Origin: Bacteroidales bacterium UBA1187
Lineage (GTDB): Bacteria > Bacteroidota > Bacteroidia > Bacteroidales > Paludibacteraceae
Assembly (NCBI GenBank): GCA_002309835.1
Contig: DBYL01000031.1
Coordinates: forward strand, 34,987 to 98,986
Direction: 5' to 3'
Length of the DNA: 64,000 bases
The notes under the pieces were generated by a model. The model saw nothing but the letters and a program-made list of their open reading frames with translations. It did not search any database and was not told where the DNA came from. Position numbers and translations under genes: made by a program. The first letter of the stretch is position 1. Every line of letters begins with the position of its first letter. Below, piece by piece: positions 44,959 to 53,609 of the stretch.

Positions 44959-47900
44959 TCTTGAATGTCGCGCCGGTCTCGGTAACGACTACATATACGC
45001 CGCGTGGCAGAGCCATGCGGTAGATGTCTTCGTTGGTGGTAGATACCTTACGACCAAAAATATCATAGATATTTACCCAATCTCCGGAAACATATACATC
45101 TTCAATGCCTTCCGAGCTGAAGAAGCGGACGGATACATTGTATACACGACGGTTGATATAATCGCTTACTTCGTAAGCAATCGGGTAGAATACACTCTGC
45201 GAGAAGTCAATCACCTCTTGGCTTGCCGGAGTAACATGGGTATAATTGCTGGCAATGCCGATGAGCGGAGCGACAGCTTCCTTGTTGACCTGGTCGTGGT
45301 GATAGGTATCAATCTCAAGATAGATGGTATTGTTATCCTCGTCAATCTTGCCTGCTTCTCCATCGATCACGAAACTCGTTATCTGCAGCGTCGGACGCTG
45401 TATAGTAGATGTTTCGCTGCTGAGCAAGTAGTCAATAACGGCATCCAACAATTGTTTACCGGCGTTAGACAACTGCGGAGTACTGCTCAATGCGATAGGC
45501 ATACAGATGTATTTTTTGCCTCCACGCATACTTGCCGGTACCTCATGTAAGAAGGTCTGTTGTACGCCGTCGCCATAGTAGTCCTCCTTGTTACGGGTAA
45601 GAGAAGTAGCCAAGCAGAACGTACCCGGCAGGTCGATATCCGCAGGCATCAATCCTTTCTTCTCAATCTTATTGAGGATCTCAATCTTATCGCCTTTGTT
45701 CTTATGCAGCGCCTGGAAGATAGGATGGTCATCGCGCTGAACGGTAATGGATTGACCGTTCTCGGTAAGACTACCATTATCCGGCTCTCCCCAACCGAGT
45801 CGAGAAGGCGCGTAGGAGAAGGACTTCATATTCAGCACAGGCAGATTAGCGCCTTCGCTCGTGACAGCCAATACCTCTGCGTTATCGGCATCCGCATCCT
45901 CCGAGATGAGTACCCATTTATATTTCGCATACTGGTCTGCGGCGCGTAAACCGTCCTTGCTGGCTTTGCGGGCAATGAGGTTGATGCCTTTTGTCTGCTT
46001 GAGATATTTGTATACGCCGTCGCTTTCGTATGCCAGACTATTCTTGTAGAGGTAGAGGACGGGGTTGTTACCAAGATCCGCCTCGGATACGATAATACGT
46101 CCCTGGATACTACTTCCTCCGGCTACGGAGATCACGAATTTATAATCTCCAACCGCGGTGGGTGTACCGCTGATGAGGTACGTTCCGTTGGCTCCTTGTG
46201 TGGTAATGCCGACCGGAGCGTTGCCGCCTTCCCAATCTATGGAGATGTCGTCCGGGCTGAGCGCATAATAACGGAACTCCATCTCTTCCATCTGCTCGCC
46301 TTTAAAGGCTTCAATAATAGTATCTGAGATGGCGATGATATCCGAGGAAACTTTAATCTTTCCGGGCACGCTACTGGTAGCGATGCCGTTGTAGTAACTT
46401 ACGACACGGTAGTTGTAGGTTCCTACCGGACAGTTGGCTTCGCCGCCGAGAACGAGTGTGTCACCTATATCTCCATGTTTGTCCACCGTCAACGCGATTC
46501 CGTCAGCCGCTTCACCGTCCCATATCAGTTTTGTCTCGCCCATCGAGTTGTATTTGGTGAAGTAGTATACCGGTTCCGGTGCCGTCGTCTGGAGCACGCT
46601 CTGTGTAGAGTCGTTACCGTATAACCATTTCGTATTAGGAATTTGCCCTTCTCGCAGAGAGAAACCATAGAATTTTAGTTGCGTGCTTGAACCAGCTGTT
46701 ACTTCAATAAGGTATTCTTTATTTGGATTTAGTTCGAATGTGCGAATAGAAGGCTTGGTGCTTGGCTCCATGCTTTTCTCCGCTGTATTGAGGAATACAT
46801 GAAATTGCTTATCAGAATTAGCGACATCGTTATCAGCAGCCAAGATTTTGAACATATCATATCCTTTTACATGCAGTTTTAAGGATTCTCCTTTCATTTT
46901 CCAATTGCCGCTACCTGCTGCGAATTCTTCCATAGCAGTGGCTCCACTCTCTTCCATCGAACTGGCATCTGTTTCAAACCATCCGGCCTTTCCGTTCTTG
47001 TCCGTTATGTATGTTCCGCTAGGAGTAGTTGATGCTGCAACCACACTACTTCCGTCCACTTTCCCTTTGAGGCAATAGAAGACTTCGTATGCTCTATGAT
47101 CATATGCTGTCATTTTAGTCCCGTAACCTCCATAAATTCGGTCTACTTCATACATGCCCGGCACATGCAGGTCTAGATTAGTGGTAGGCATCGGGAGTAC
47201 ATCAGATACCTCGACAGAGCAAGTCGCGGAATGCCCTCCATCCACGGTGGTGACCGTTATAAGGGCTGTGCCGTTAACCAGTCCATTTACTTTTCCTGTT
47301 TCATCAACAGTTGCTACTGTTGGATTGTTACTGGTCCACGTGACGGCTTTCTTTGTTGCATCCGCAGGCAGTATCGTAGCTATCAGAGTTTCGGAATTGC
47401 CAGGCCATATAGTGGTGCTGTCCTTATTAAGAGTGACTCCTGTTACAGCAATAGGAATTGGATTCTCGTTGACTGTTATTTGACATGAAGCAGTAAAACC
47501 GCCATCTTCAGTAGTGACGGTAATGGTAGCTTCTCCAACTTCAAGAGCTGTTATTTTACCAGTTGGATCAACAGAAACATTCTTGTTGTTGCTACTGCTC
47601 CATACTAAATTTGGATGTGTTGCGTTGCTTGGCAAGACAGTAGCTGTTAATTGGCTCATTTCACCTTGTACAAGTGTTAATGAGGTCGGGCTTAGACTAA
47701 CACTAGTAACTGGATTCCGGTAGCCCAAATTAAGCGTAATGCCTTTCACGTAAGCAGTAGTACCGGCTCTGCGGATGATTTTTATTGCATTTGCGCCATC
47801 TGGGATTGCTACGGTGACGTTTATGTCATGGTAACTTTTTATTCCATCACTAGCTTGTGTTTTTTCCGTCCAAGACGATCCTCCATTTGTGCTAAAAGCG

Positions 47901-48199
47901 ATTCCCCAATTCTTACTGGTACTGGTAGTATTAATATAGCCATTAAAGGATGCAGACTTGATTACTTTGCCGGTAGCGGCAATGTTCCACCCAATAGAGT
48001 AGCCATCACTGCCAATTTTATAGCCATTTCCATCAAATTTGCCCTTGTCGAAATTGTCTCCAATGATTTCGCCAACAGGCGGATTTGGAGTGGCGTTTTG
48101 TGCCAATGCTAAGTCTGCCGTCACCGTTTCTGCCCATAGACTACTGGCCATGAGGCATGCCGCTACAAAGAATAACGATTTTTTGAATGTGTTAATCAT
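44948..48199 (-). CDS. Large secreted protein with two BIG2 domains and T9SS-type tail
   Basis: A 1083-residue protein with signal MINTFKKSLFFVAACLMASSLWA. A jelly-roll-like segment (about 25-155) is followed by two bacterial Ig-like group 2 domains, at about 165-245 and 250-330, each with the SVSLSPTSLTL...VWSSSNNKNVSVDPTGKITAL pattern. Further beta-rich domains follow, with repeated YLYKNSLAYESDG-type text. The C terminus, GIEDVYVSGDWVNIYDIFGRKVS...GVYVVVTETG, is a typical T9SS type-A sorting domain. No catalytic residue set was recognised. It should be exported and anchored at the surface. The promoter is at 48376-48406, and its leader contains an 11-base repeat array. Confidence 0.8.
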   Translation of the reverse strand: MINTFKKSLFFVAACLMASSLWAETVTADLALAQNATPNPPVGEIIGDNFDKGKFDGNGYKIGSDGYSIGWNIAATGKVIKSASFNGYINTTSTSKNWGIAFSTNGGSSWTEKTQASDGIKSYHDINVTVAIPDGANAIKIIRRAGTTAYVKGITLNLGYRNPVTSVSLSPTSLTLVQGEMSQLTATVLPSNATHPNLVWSSSNNKNVSVDPTGKITALEVGEATITVTTEDGGFTASCQITVNENPIPIAVTGVTLNKDSTTIWPGNSETLIATILPADATKKAVTWTSNNPTVATVDETGKVNGLVNGTALITVTTVDGGHSATCSVEVSDVLPMPTTNLDLHVPGMYEVDRIYGGYGTKMTAYDHRAYEVFYCLKGKVDGSSVVAASTTPSGTYITDKNGKAGWFETDASSMEESGATAMEEFAAGSGNWKMKGESLKLHVKGYDMFKILAADNDVANSDKQFHVFLNTAEKSMEPSTKPSIRTFELNPNKEYLIEVTAGSSTQLKFYGFSLREGQIPNTKWLYGNDSTQSVLQTTAPEPVYYFTKYNSMGETKLIWDGEAADGIALTVDKHGDIGDTLVLGGEANCPVGTYNYRVVSYYNGIATSSVPGKIKVSSDIIAISDTIIEAFKGEQMEEMEFRYYALSPDDISIDWEGGNAPVGITTQGANGTYLISGTPTAVGDYKFVISVAGGSSIQGRIIVSEADLGNNPVLYLYKNSLAYESDGVYKYLKQTKGINLIARKASKDGLRAADQYAKYKWVLISEDADADNAEVLAVTSEGANLPVLNMKSFSYAPSRLGWGEPDNGSLTENGQSITVQRDDHPIFQALHKNKGDKIEILNKIEKKGLMPADIDLPGTFCLATSLTRNKEDYYGDGVQQTFLHEVPASMRGGKKYICMPIALSSTPQLSNAGKQLLDAVIDYLLSSETSTIQRPTLQITSFVIDGEAGKIDEDNNTIYLEIDTYHHDQVNKEAVAPLIGIASNYTHVTPASQEVIDFSQSVFYPIAYEVSDYINRRVYNVSVRFFSSEGIEDVYVSGDWVNIYDIFGRKVSTTNEDIYRMALPRGVYVVVTETGATFKIMR

Positions 48200-48275
48200 A
48201 TGTGTTGTGTTTTATATTCAGTATTTTAAAATCACAGGATAATATACTTTGTATATTATATGGTGTAGGAGGATG

Positions 48276-48330
48276 CGTTCATGGACCGATGTTGGATCGA
48301 TGCCGAACCGTTGATGGACGGATAACGGAG
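48276..48330. repeat. 11-base tandem repeat array, five units, inside a hairpin
   Basis: CGTTCATGGAC, CGATGTTGGAT, CGATGCCGAAC, CGTTGATGGAC and GGATAACGGAG follow one another without gaps. AGGATGC (48270-48276) and GCATCCT (48330-48336) flank them as perfect complements. From the promoter at 48376-48406 the array falls in the 5' untranslated leader of the Ig-like protein gene. Confidence 0.8.
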
Positions 48331-48375
48331 CATCCTTACGTATATGTGCACGTTACGCGACATTAAATCACGCTG

Positions 48376-48406
48376 CAAAATTACAACAAATCTTTGGAAT
48401 ATACAA
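48376..48406 (-). promoter_or_regulatory. Bacteroidetes-type promoter for the BIG2 protein gene
   Basis: On the minus strand TTG (48406-48404), 20 bases, TAATTTTG (48383-48376). The start codon is 177 bases downstream, giving an unusually long leader. Confidence 0.7.
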
Positions 48407-48416
48407 GGGTTTTGAG

Positions 48417-48446
48417 GCGAAAAAGTAAATTATCTACTTTTTTCGC
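48417..48446. other. Hairpin in the 48200-48712 spacer
   Basis: GCGAAAAAGTA (48417-48427) pairs with TACTTTTTTCGC (48435-48446) around a 7-base loop. It lies just upstream of the divergent BIG2 promoter. The rest of the spacer up to 48627 has a GC-rich stretch (CCACCCCGTGAGGGGAAGGG, about 48500-48519) and no convincing gene. Confidence 0.55.
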
Positions 48447-48627
48447 GAAAAAATCATTGTTACTCGCACAACGGTGCGAACGTAAGTTCGGAGGGACCCA
48501 CCCCGTGAGGGGAAGGGGCGTGCCGAAATTACGGCCAAAGAGTTGCATATGTGTGTGCAGATATTCCAAAAAAATGTGTAAAAATTGACGCTTTTCGAAA
48601 AAATCTTCGCGCGCGAACATTATTTAT

Positions 48628-48658
48628 TTGCATATGTGAGAATTTTTTTGTACCTTTG
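48628..48658 (+). promoter_or_regulatory. Bacteroidetes-type promoter for the DUF3078 operon
   Basis: TTG (48628-48630), 20 bases, TACCTTTG (48651-48658), 54 bases before the ATG at 48713. Confidence 0.75.
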
Positions 48659-48712
48659 TGCGGTTTTTCAAAACCGAACAAACGAATTCAATAACAAACA
48701 ATTTTGAATACA

Positions 48713-49894
48713 ATGAAAAATGTAATTAATCGTGCCCTTGTGGCTAAGAAAAAAACGATTTTATCTGTAGCGCTTTGCTTATTTGCAGCGCTTAGTCTAT
48801 CTGCTCAAGAGGTGAATAAGGCGGTAGTAACAGGTAATGCTGATGCAGCGGCGAAGGCTGGTGCTGATCTGCAGAAATTAGAGAATGCGGAGAAGGCATG
48901 GAAATTCGATGGCACGCTTGGCTTGAATGCTGCTGCTACGGGTCTTGTAAACTGGGCTGCCGGTGGTAAGAATAATGTCAACGGAATTGCATATGTGAAG
49001 TTGCATCTTCTATACCATAAGGATGCTATCGCTTGGGAGACCAATTTTGACACCGATTTCGGTATGACTTGGATTGACCAGAAGGAAGATGCCTTCCAGA
49101 AATCGAGCGATAATATCAAGTTGGCTACGAAGTTCGGGTGGGAGTTTCATCCGACTTGGTATCTGACGGTGTTAGGTTCGTTCCAAAGCCAGTATGCGTT
49201 AGGCCGCAACTACGTTGATGGATACAACAACATTATCTCCAAATGGCTCGCTCCTTCGTATACCGATATCTCTGTCGGTATCGACTGGAAGAAGAGTTAT
49301 AACGGTGCTGACTTCTCGATCTATCTGTCTCCGATCGCTGGCCGTATCTCGACGGCATATACCGGCAACACGTGGAATGAGCGTTATACCAAAGAGGCTT
49401 GGTTAGCCGCAGATCCTACTCGCGTAGAGGCTGATTGGACACCGGCAATCTATCAGGGCTTACAAGATGCGCATACAGACCTTCGCAGCATTCTGCAGGA
49501 GTCGTACGGTACCTATAAATATACGGATGCAACAACGAAAGTGTATCGTGATTTCCGCGCTGAGTTTGGTTTGAGTTTCAAGGGCTCGATTGCTTATACC
49601 TATCAGGATTTCAAGTTGAGTACTACGCTGGCGCTCTTTACTCCGTATCAGGGTAAAGGATTTGAGATTACTGATCCGTATTTCAAGTATTCGAACCGCA
49701 ATCGTCACTTCGGCCAGTTCGATGTAGATTGGGATGTGGCGCTGAGCTATCAGTTCCTAAAATGTCTGCAGGTGACGTTACAGACCAGCCTGAAGTACTA
49801 TCCGGGTACGCTGATTGCGGATAAGGAAGGTAACCTGGGCGAGCGCGTTCAGTTCAAGGGCGTTATCGGTCTTGGTGTAGGATACAGCTTCTAA
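48713..49894 (+). CDS. DUF3078 outer-membrane beta-barrel protein
   Basis: A 393-residue exported protein. The signal is MKNVINRALVAKKKTILSVALCLFAALSLSAQ cut near AQEV. After an Ala-rich helical stretch comes the DUF3078 pattern: WKFDGTLGLNAAATGLVNWAAGGKNNVNG, DFGMTWIDQKEDAFQKSSDNIKL and WYLTVLGSFQSQYALG, then paired strands to a terminal LGVGYSF. The family is a Bacteroidetes outer-membrane barrel of unknown role. The frame extends to a TTG at 48704, but the ATG is preferred. It lies 4 bases before the ZapB-like gene and may share its transcript. Confidence 0.88.
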   Translation: MKNVINRALVAKKKTILSVALCLFAALSLSAQEVNKAVVTGNADAAAKAGADLQKLENAEKAWKFDGTLGLNAAATGLVNWAAGGKNNVNGIAYVKLHLLYHKDAIAWETNFDTDFGMTWIDQKEDAFQKSSDNIKLATKFGWEFHPTWYLTVLGSFQSQYALGRNYVDGYNNIISKWLAPSYTDISVGIDWKKSYNGADFSIYLSPIAGRISTAYTGNTWNERYTKEAWLAADPTRVEADWTPAIYQGLQDAHTDLRSILQESYGTYKYTDATTKVYRDFRAEFGLSFKGSIAYTYQDFKLSTTLALFTPYQGKGFEITDPYFKYSNRNRHFGQFDVDWDVALSYQFLKCLQVTLQTSLKYYPGTLIADKEGNLGERVQFKGVIGLGVGYSF

Positions 49895-49898
49895 GTAG

Positions 49899-50174
49899 AT
49901 GCAGGCTCTTACCGACCTTTCGCAAAATGTGCATCTCTTGTTGGAGCGCTATAAGGCGTTGCAGCAGGAGAATGCGGCGTTGCGTGAGGAGTCGGAGCGT
50001 CAACGACAGGAGTTGATTCGCACGCATAGCGAGCTGCTGGAATTGCAGCAGAAGAACCGACGGATAGCAACGGCAAACGCACTGACGTCCGCGGAAGGCA
50101 ATGAAGAGGCAACGAAGCGATTGAATGCGCTCATTGCGCAAGTGGATAGAGCAATTGCAGCGCTGAAAAGATGA
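49899..50174 (+). CDS. Small coiled-coil protein, ZapB-like
   Basis: A 91-residue, almost wholly helical protein with heptad-like text (LLERYKALQQENAALREESERQRQELIR and following) and no membrane segment. Size and position before a ZapA-like gene suggest a ZapB-like cell-division accessory that binds ZapA at the FtsZ ring. Sequence similarity of coiled coils is weak evidence, so the role is inferred from order. It overlaps the ZapA-like gene by 4 bases (ATGA). Confidence 0.75.
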   Translation: MQALTDLSQNVHLLLERYKALQQENAALREESERQRQELIRTHSELLELQQKNRRIATANALTSAEGNEEATKRLNALIAQVDRAIAALKR

Positions 50175-50458
50175 GCTCAGACAAGCAACATATTAACTTA
50201 CATCTCGATGCCCACAGTGTGGGGTTGGATGTGCCGCGTGAGCAGGAAGCGAATTTCCGTAAGGCGGCGGAGTTGCTTAATCAGCGTTATCGGTATTATC
50301 TGAAGATCCGTCCTAATGCTTCAGCGGAGCAGTTATGGATGTACACGGCGTTGGAAGTGGCAGTGGCGCTGCAGTCGGACGTGCGGGAGAAGAGTTTGGA
50401 GCCGATAGAGAAAGAATTAAAAGCAATGAATGAACTACTGAAAGAAGTTCTGAAGTAA
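50171..50458 (+). CDS. zapA: ZapA-like cell-division protein
   Basis: A 95-residue protein. INLHLDAHSVGLDVPREQEANFRKAAELLNQRYRYY is the ZapA N-terminal domain, followed by a helical tail (LWMYTALEVAVALQS, EPIEKELKAMNELLK). ZapA dimers bundle FtsZ filaments at midcell. The ATG overlaps the preceding stop. The order small coiled coil, ZapA, RNase Y is, as far as I recall, common in Bacteroidetes, which supports both calls. The gap to rny is 56 bases, with no terminator. Confidence 0.85.
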   Translation: MSSDKQHINLHLDAHSVGLDVPREQEANFRKAAELLNQRYRYYLKIRPNASAEQLWMYTALEVAVALQSDVREKSLEPIEKELKAMNELLKEVLK

Positions 50459-50514
50459 TCGTTCGAGTTTACGAGATAAGAATTAAATCAACAAATTATT
50501 AACACGATAAAACA

Positions 50515-52041
50515 ATGATCTTAGTAGTTATTTGTGCAGTAGTAGGCGGAATCCTTGCGGGAGCCGGTCTCTACTACCTCATCGCTCGCATTATCGGTGC
50601 CGGAATAGTGAAGAAGGCTACCGAAGAGGCGGAAGTGGTGAAGAAAAACAAGATGATTGAGGCTAAGGAGAAATTTATCGCCCTGAAGTTAGAGCACGAC
50701 AATGCCGTGCGCGAGCAGGACAAACGCATACAACAACATGAGCAACGTTTGCAACAACGCGAGCAACAGCTCAACCAGCGTCAGGGAGATGTTCAGCGTA
50801 GTCTCAACGAAGTAAATCAAAAACTGCAGACCGTAGAGCAGCGTCAACAGGCGTTGGACTACAAGCAGCAGGAAGTGGAGAAAATGCATCATGAGGCAGA
50901 GAAGCAACTTGAGCAACTCAGCGGCATGAGTGCCGAGGAAGCGAAGAAGCAACTCGTCGAAGCACTCAAAGATGAAGCCAAGACGGCAGCCATGAGTTAT
51001 ATCAATGAGATCATGGATAATGCGCGTCTGGAGGCCAATAAAGAGGCGAAGAAAATCATTATCCAGACCATCCAACGAGTGGCGTCTGAGACCGCAGCGG
51101 AGAACACCGTTTCCGTCTTCCATATTGAGAATGACGAAGTCAAAGGTCGTATCATCGGTCGTGAGGGACGTAACATCCGTGCGCTGGAGGCTGCTACCGG
51201 CGTAGAGATTGTCGTAGACGATACGCCTGAGGCCATCACGTTGTCCGCGTTCGACCCTGTGCGTCGTGAGATCGCTCGTCTGAGTTTGCACCAACTGGTG
51301 CAGGACGGTCGTATCCACCCTGCGCGTATCGAAGAGGTGGTTGCGAAAGTGACCAAGCAGGTTGAGGAAGAGATTATCGAGACCGGTAAGCGTACCACTA
51401 TTGACCTGGGCGTACATGGTTTGCATCCGGAACTGGTGCGTCTGGTAGGTAAGATGAAATATCGTTCTTCATATGGTCAGAACCTGCTGCAGCACGCCCG
51501 TGAGACCGCTAACCTCTGTGCCGCAATGGCTGGTGAGTTGGGTTTGAACGTAAAGGCTGCCCGTCGTGCCGGTCTGTTGCACGATATCGGTAAGGTGGCG
51601 GACGAAGACGTTGAGCTGCCGCACGCAGAGCTCGGTATGAAACTTTGTGAGAAATACGGCGAGAAACCCGATATATGCAATGCCGTAGGTGCGCACCACG
51701 ACGAATGCGAGATGACGACGCTTATCGCGCCTATCGTGCAGGCCTGCGATGCTATCTCCGGTGCTCGTCCGGGAGCCCGTCGTGAGATCGTAGAGAGTTA
51801 TGTGAAGCGTCTGAATGACCTGGAGAATATGGCGATGAGCTTCCCAGGCGTTGTGAAGACGTACGCTCTGCAGGCCGGTCGCGAGTTACGCGTGATTGTA
51901 GGCGCAGATAAGATCTCCGATAAAGACACCGAGTTGCTCTCGTTTGACTTAGCGAAACGTATCCAAGATGAGATGACCTATCCGGGTCAAGTCAAGGTAA
52001 CCGTCATCCGTGAGGTACGTGCGGTGAATGTAGCTAAGTAG
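50515..52041 (+). CDS. rny: Ribonuclease Y
   Basis: A 508-residue RNase Y. Residues 1-25 are a membrane anchor ([21 protein letters not shown]). Residues about 40-190 form a Gln/Glu-rich coiled coil. A KH domain lies near 200-260 ([19 protein letters not shown]) and an HD domain near 325-420, with the metal motif LLHDIGK and later HHDE. RNase Y starts mRNA decay by endonucleolytic cuts at the membrane. The length matches the family (about 510-520). It ends the plus-strand run; a hairpin follows at the stop and then a convergent gene. Confidence 0.96.
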   Translation: MILVVICAVVGGILAGAGLYYLIARIIGAGIVKKATEEAEVVKKNKMIEAKEKFIALKLEHDNAVREQDKRIQQHEQRLQQREQQLNQRQGDVQRSLNEVNQKLQTVEQRQQALDYKQQEVEKMHHEAEKQLEQLSGMSAEEAKKQLVEALKDEAKTAAMSYINEIMDNARLEANKEAKKIIIQTIQRVASETAAENTVSVFHIENDEVKGRIIGREGRNIRALEAATGVEIVVDDTPEAITLSAFDPVRREIARLSLHQLVQDGRIHPARIEEVVAKVTKQVEEEIIETGKRTTIDLGVHGLHPELVRLVGKMKYRSSYGQNLLQHARETANLCAAMAGELGLNVKAARRAGLLHDIGKVADEDVELPHAELGMKLCEKYGEKPDICNAVGAHHDECEMTTLIAPIVQACDAISGARPGARREIVESYVKRLNDLENMAMSFPGVVKTYALQAGRELRVIVGADKISDKDTELLSFDLAKRIQDEMTYPGQVKVTVIREVRAVNVAK

Positions 52042-52055
52042 CGGAGAGCCTCCGC
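52041..52055. terminator. Short hairpin between convergent rny and trmN6-like genes
   Basis: GCGGAG-AGC-CTCCGC, a perfect six-pair stem directly at the rny stop. No T run follows, so it is a weak terminator candidate. Confidence 0.35.
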
Positions 52056-52074
52056 AGGCGAACAGCCATGCGGG

Positions 52075-52767
52075 TTAGAGATAAAACTCTTCGCAGAGTT
52101 CCTGATAGGCGGCTGAACGGCCGCCTATTTCGTTCTCAAGAACGAGGGAGGAGATGATTGGAGATGGAAGATTGGAGATTGAAGATTTTGCAAAGCAAAG
52201 TAATACCCGTCTTGCTGGTTTGGACTCCTTACTATAGACGCGGGTGAGGTGCGTTAGAAAAAGCCTGTGTGCCGCGGCTATCTCTTTAATCTCCACTTCC
52301 GCTTCGGCCGGTAAGATGAGTGCGAGTCGACCGTTTTGGGTCAATAAGCGTGCGCTATGCGCTATTAGGTCTTCGTATGAAAGCGTGTCTGTATGACGAG
52401 CCGTCATGCGGCCTGCATCGGGGTTCTTAAGACTGTTTTGGAAGAAAGGAGGGTTAGATACGATAAGATCGTATGGACCTCCTTGCCAGTTTTGCAACGA
52501 AGAACAAGAAGCGTTGACACCATTCTCACAGGCTTGTTCTACGGCCGCTTTGTCGATATCAATGCCTTCTATCTCGGCGTCATGATCCCGCTGCATCAGC
52601 ATGCGCGCGACTAGTCCCGAGCCTGTTCCGACATCTAAAATTCTGACTCCTGACTCCTGACTCCTGAATCCTATAGGACACCATGCGCCCAGTAGCACAC
52701 CATCGGTTCCTACCTTCATGGCGCACTTGTCGTCGTTGATAAAGAATTGTTTAAAGCGGAAGCTCAT
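52075..52767 (-). CDS. tRNA1(Val) adenine N6-methyltransferase (TrmN6/YfiC-like)
   Basis: A 230-residue methyltransferase. FRFKQFFINDDKCAMKVGTDGVLLGAW is the typical TrmN6 N terminus, then ILDVGTGSGLVARML (SAM loop) and DLIVSNPPFFQNS, the NPPF active motif of N6-adenine methylation. It should methylate A37 of tRNA-Val. Two word-like repeats sit inside: GFRSQESGVRI (52641-52670) just before the SAM loop and ISNLPSPIISS (52150-52190) near the C terminus. The ATG lies inside the end of the ArsG-like gene (17-base overlap). Confidence 0.88.
   Translation of the reverse strand: MSFRFKQFFINDDKCAMKVGTDGVLLGAWCPIGFRSQESGVRILDVGTGSGLVARMLMQRDHDAEIEGIDIDKAAVEQACENGVNASCSSLQNWQGGPYDLIVSNPPFFQNSLKNPDAGRMTARHTDTLSYEDLIAHSARLLTQNGRLALILPAEAEVEIKEIAAAHRLFLTHLTRVYSKESKPARRVLLCFAKSSISNLPSPIISSLVLENEIGGRSAAYQELCEEFYL
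52150..52190 (-). repeat. Word-like repeat (GATTGGAGATTGAAG family) inside trmN6-like gene
   Basis: GATGATTGGAGATGGAAGA followed by TTGGAGATTGAAGATTTTG, near-tandem and the inverse of the words in rimO at 24751-24784. Confidence 0.75.
52641..52670 (-). repeat. Word-like repeat (GACTCCT family) inside trmN6-like gene
   Basis: TTCTGACTCCTGACTCCTGA followed by CTCCTGAATC, a near-perfect 7-base tandem repeat. The inverse words appear in the MurF-Alr gene at 54030-54062. Confidence 0.85.
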
Positions 52768-53476
52768 AATGCTCGTGGTGACAGCAACCGTCGTGCTCGT
52801 GATATTCTATCACGCAGTGAATCGCCAAGTAGACGCCGAGGATTAAGAAAAGGGCAGCGCAAATATGACGGAACCATTTTTCAAACGTCTGCATCTTGCT
52901 GGTTAACTTGGCGATACTTACTGCACTATAGCTTACCAGCCATGCAATCAACATGATCGGTAGACCTGTACCGAGACCGAAGATGACCGGCATGAGCCAA
53001 CTCCAACTGCTGGGCAGCGTCAGCATGATATCAATCATCGTCAGGAAATAGACGAGGCGATGAGGACAGAAAGCAATGGCGAAGAAGATGCCGAGGATGA
53101 AGGACCAGAGCCAACTCTCTTTGCTATCGGTTTCTTTGAGCCATTTACTGATGCCGTGATCATGCTCATGATGGTGATGCCCGCTAAAGAGCAGCACAAC
53201 GCCGCAAATAATCATGAAACCGGCAAGGATAGGTTCGCCCCAATGCCCGAGAATATGCTGGATACCTTCTGTCTGCGCACCCATCAAGAACGGAATACTC
53301 AGCAGGATATACGTTACCAGCTTTCCGAGCACGAACATCAATCCGTTCGTCAGCACTTTGCGACGGTTGTTAATCTCCTTATCGATGAACCCGATAGCCG
53401 TGATGCTCGTCATCAGCGTGCAGGGGTCCAAAATCGTCAGCAGACCTAAGAGTAAAGCAGTAAATATCTGTACCAT
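52751..53476 (-). CDS. DsbD/CcdA-like membrane protein (ArsG-type permease), His-rich
   Basis: A 241-residue protein with six to seven membrane helices. LLGLLTILDPCTLMTSITAIGFID near the start is the Pro-Cys motif of the CcdA/DsbD transmembrane family, and FCPHRLVYF near residue 140 is the second Pro-Cys helix. A loop GHHHHEHDHG and a tail HEHDGCCHHEHYELP are rich in His and Cys and suggest metal binding. Bacteroidetes members are often annotated as ArsG-type efflux permeases of organic arsenicals. Electron transfer across the membrane or metal export are the two options. No arsenic or thioredoxin partner gene lies nearby. Confidence 0.75.
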   Translation of the reverse strand: MVQIFTALLLGLLTILDPCTLMTSITAIGFIDKEINNRRKVLTNGLMFVLGKLVTYILLSIPFLMGAQTEGIQHILGHWGEPILAGFMIICGVVLLFSGHHHHEHDHGISKWLKETDSKESWLWSFILGIFFAIAFCPHRLVYFLTMIDIMLTLPSSWSWLMPVIFGLGTGLPIMLIAWLVSYSAVSIAKLTSKMQTFEKWFRHICAALFLILGVYLAIHCVIEYHEHDGCCHHEHYELPL

Positions 53477-53559
53477 ATGGATGTCTTACGAAAAACAGGC
53501 GCAAAATTAGTGAAAAAATTCTGATTACACAAGTAATTGCGATTATTTTTTACTAAATT

Positions 53560-53590
53560 TTGCACATGTCAAAATATTTTCGTAATTTTG
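53560..53590 (+). promoter_or_regulatory. Bacteroidetes-type promoter for the murF-alr gene
   Basis: TTG (53560-53562), 20 bases, TAATTTTG (53583-53590), 20 bases before the ATG at 53610. Confidence 0.75.
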
Positions 53591-53609
53591 CACCGCAAAA
53601 TTGCTTGAT

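Noticed and set aside
48381..48620. Open frames on both strands upstream of the DUF3078 gene
   Set aside because: They cross promoters and hairpins in an AT-rich spacer and encode no recognisable protein.
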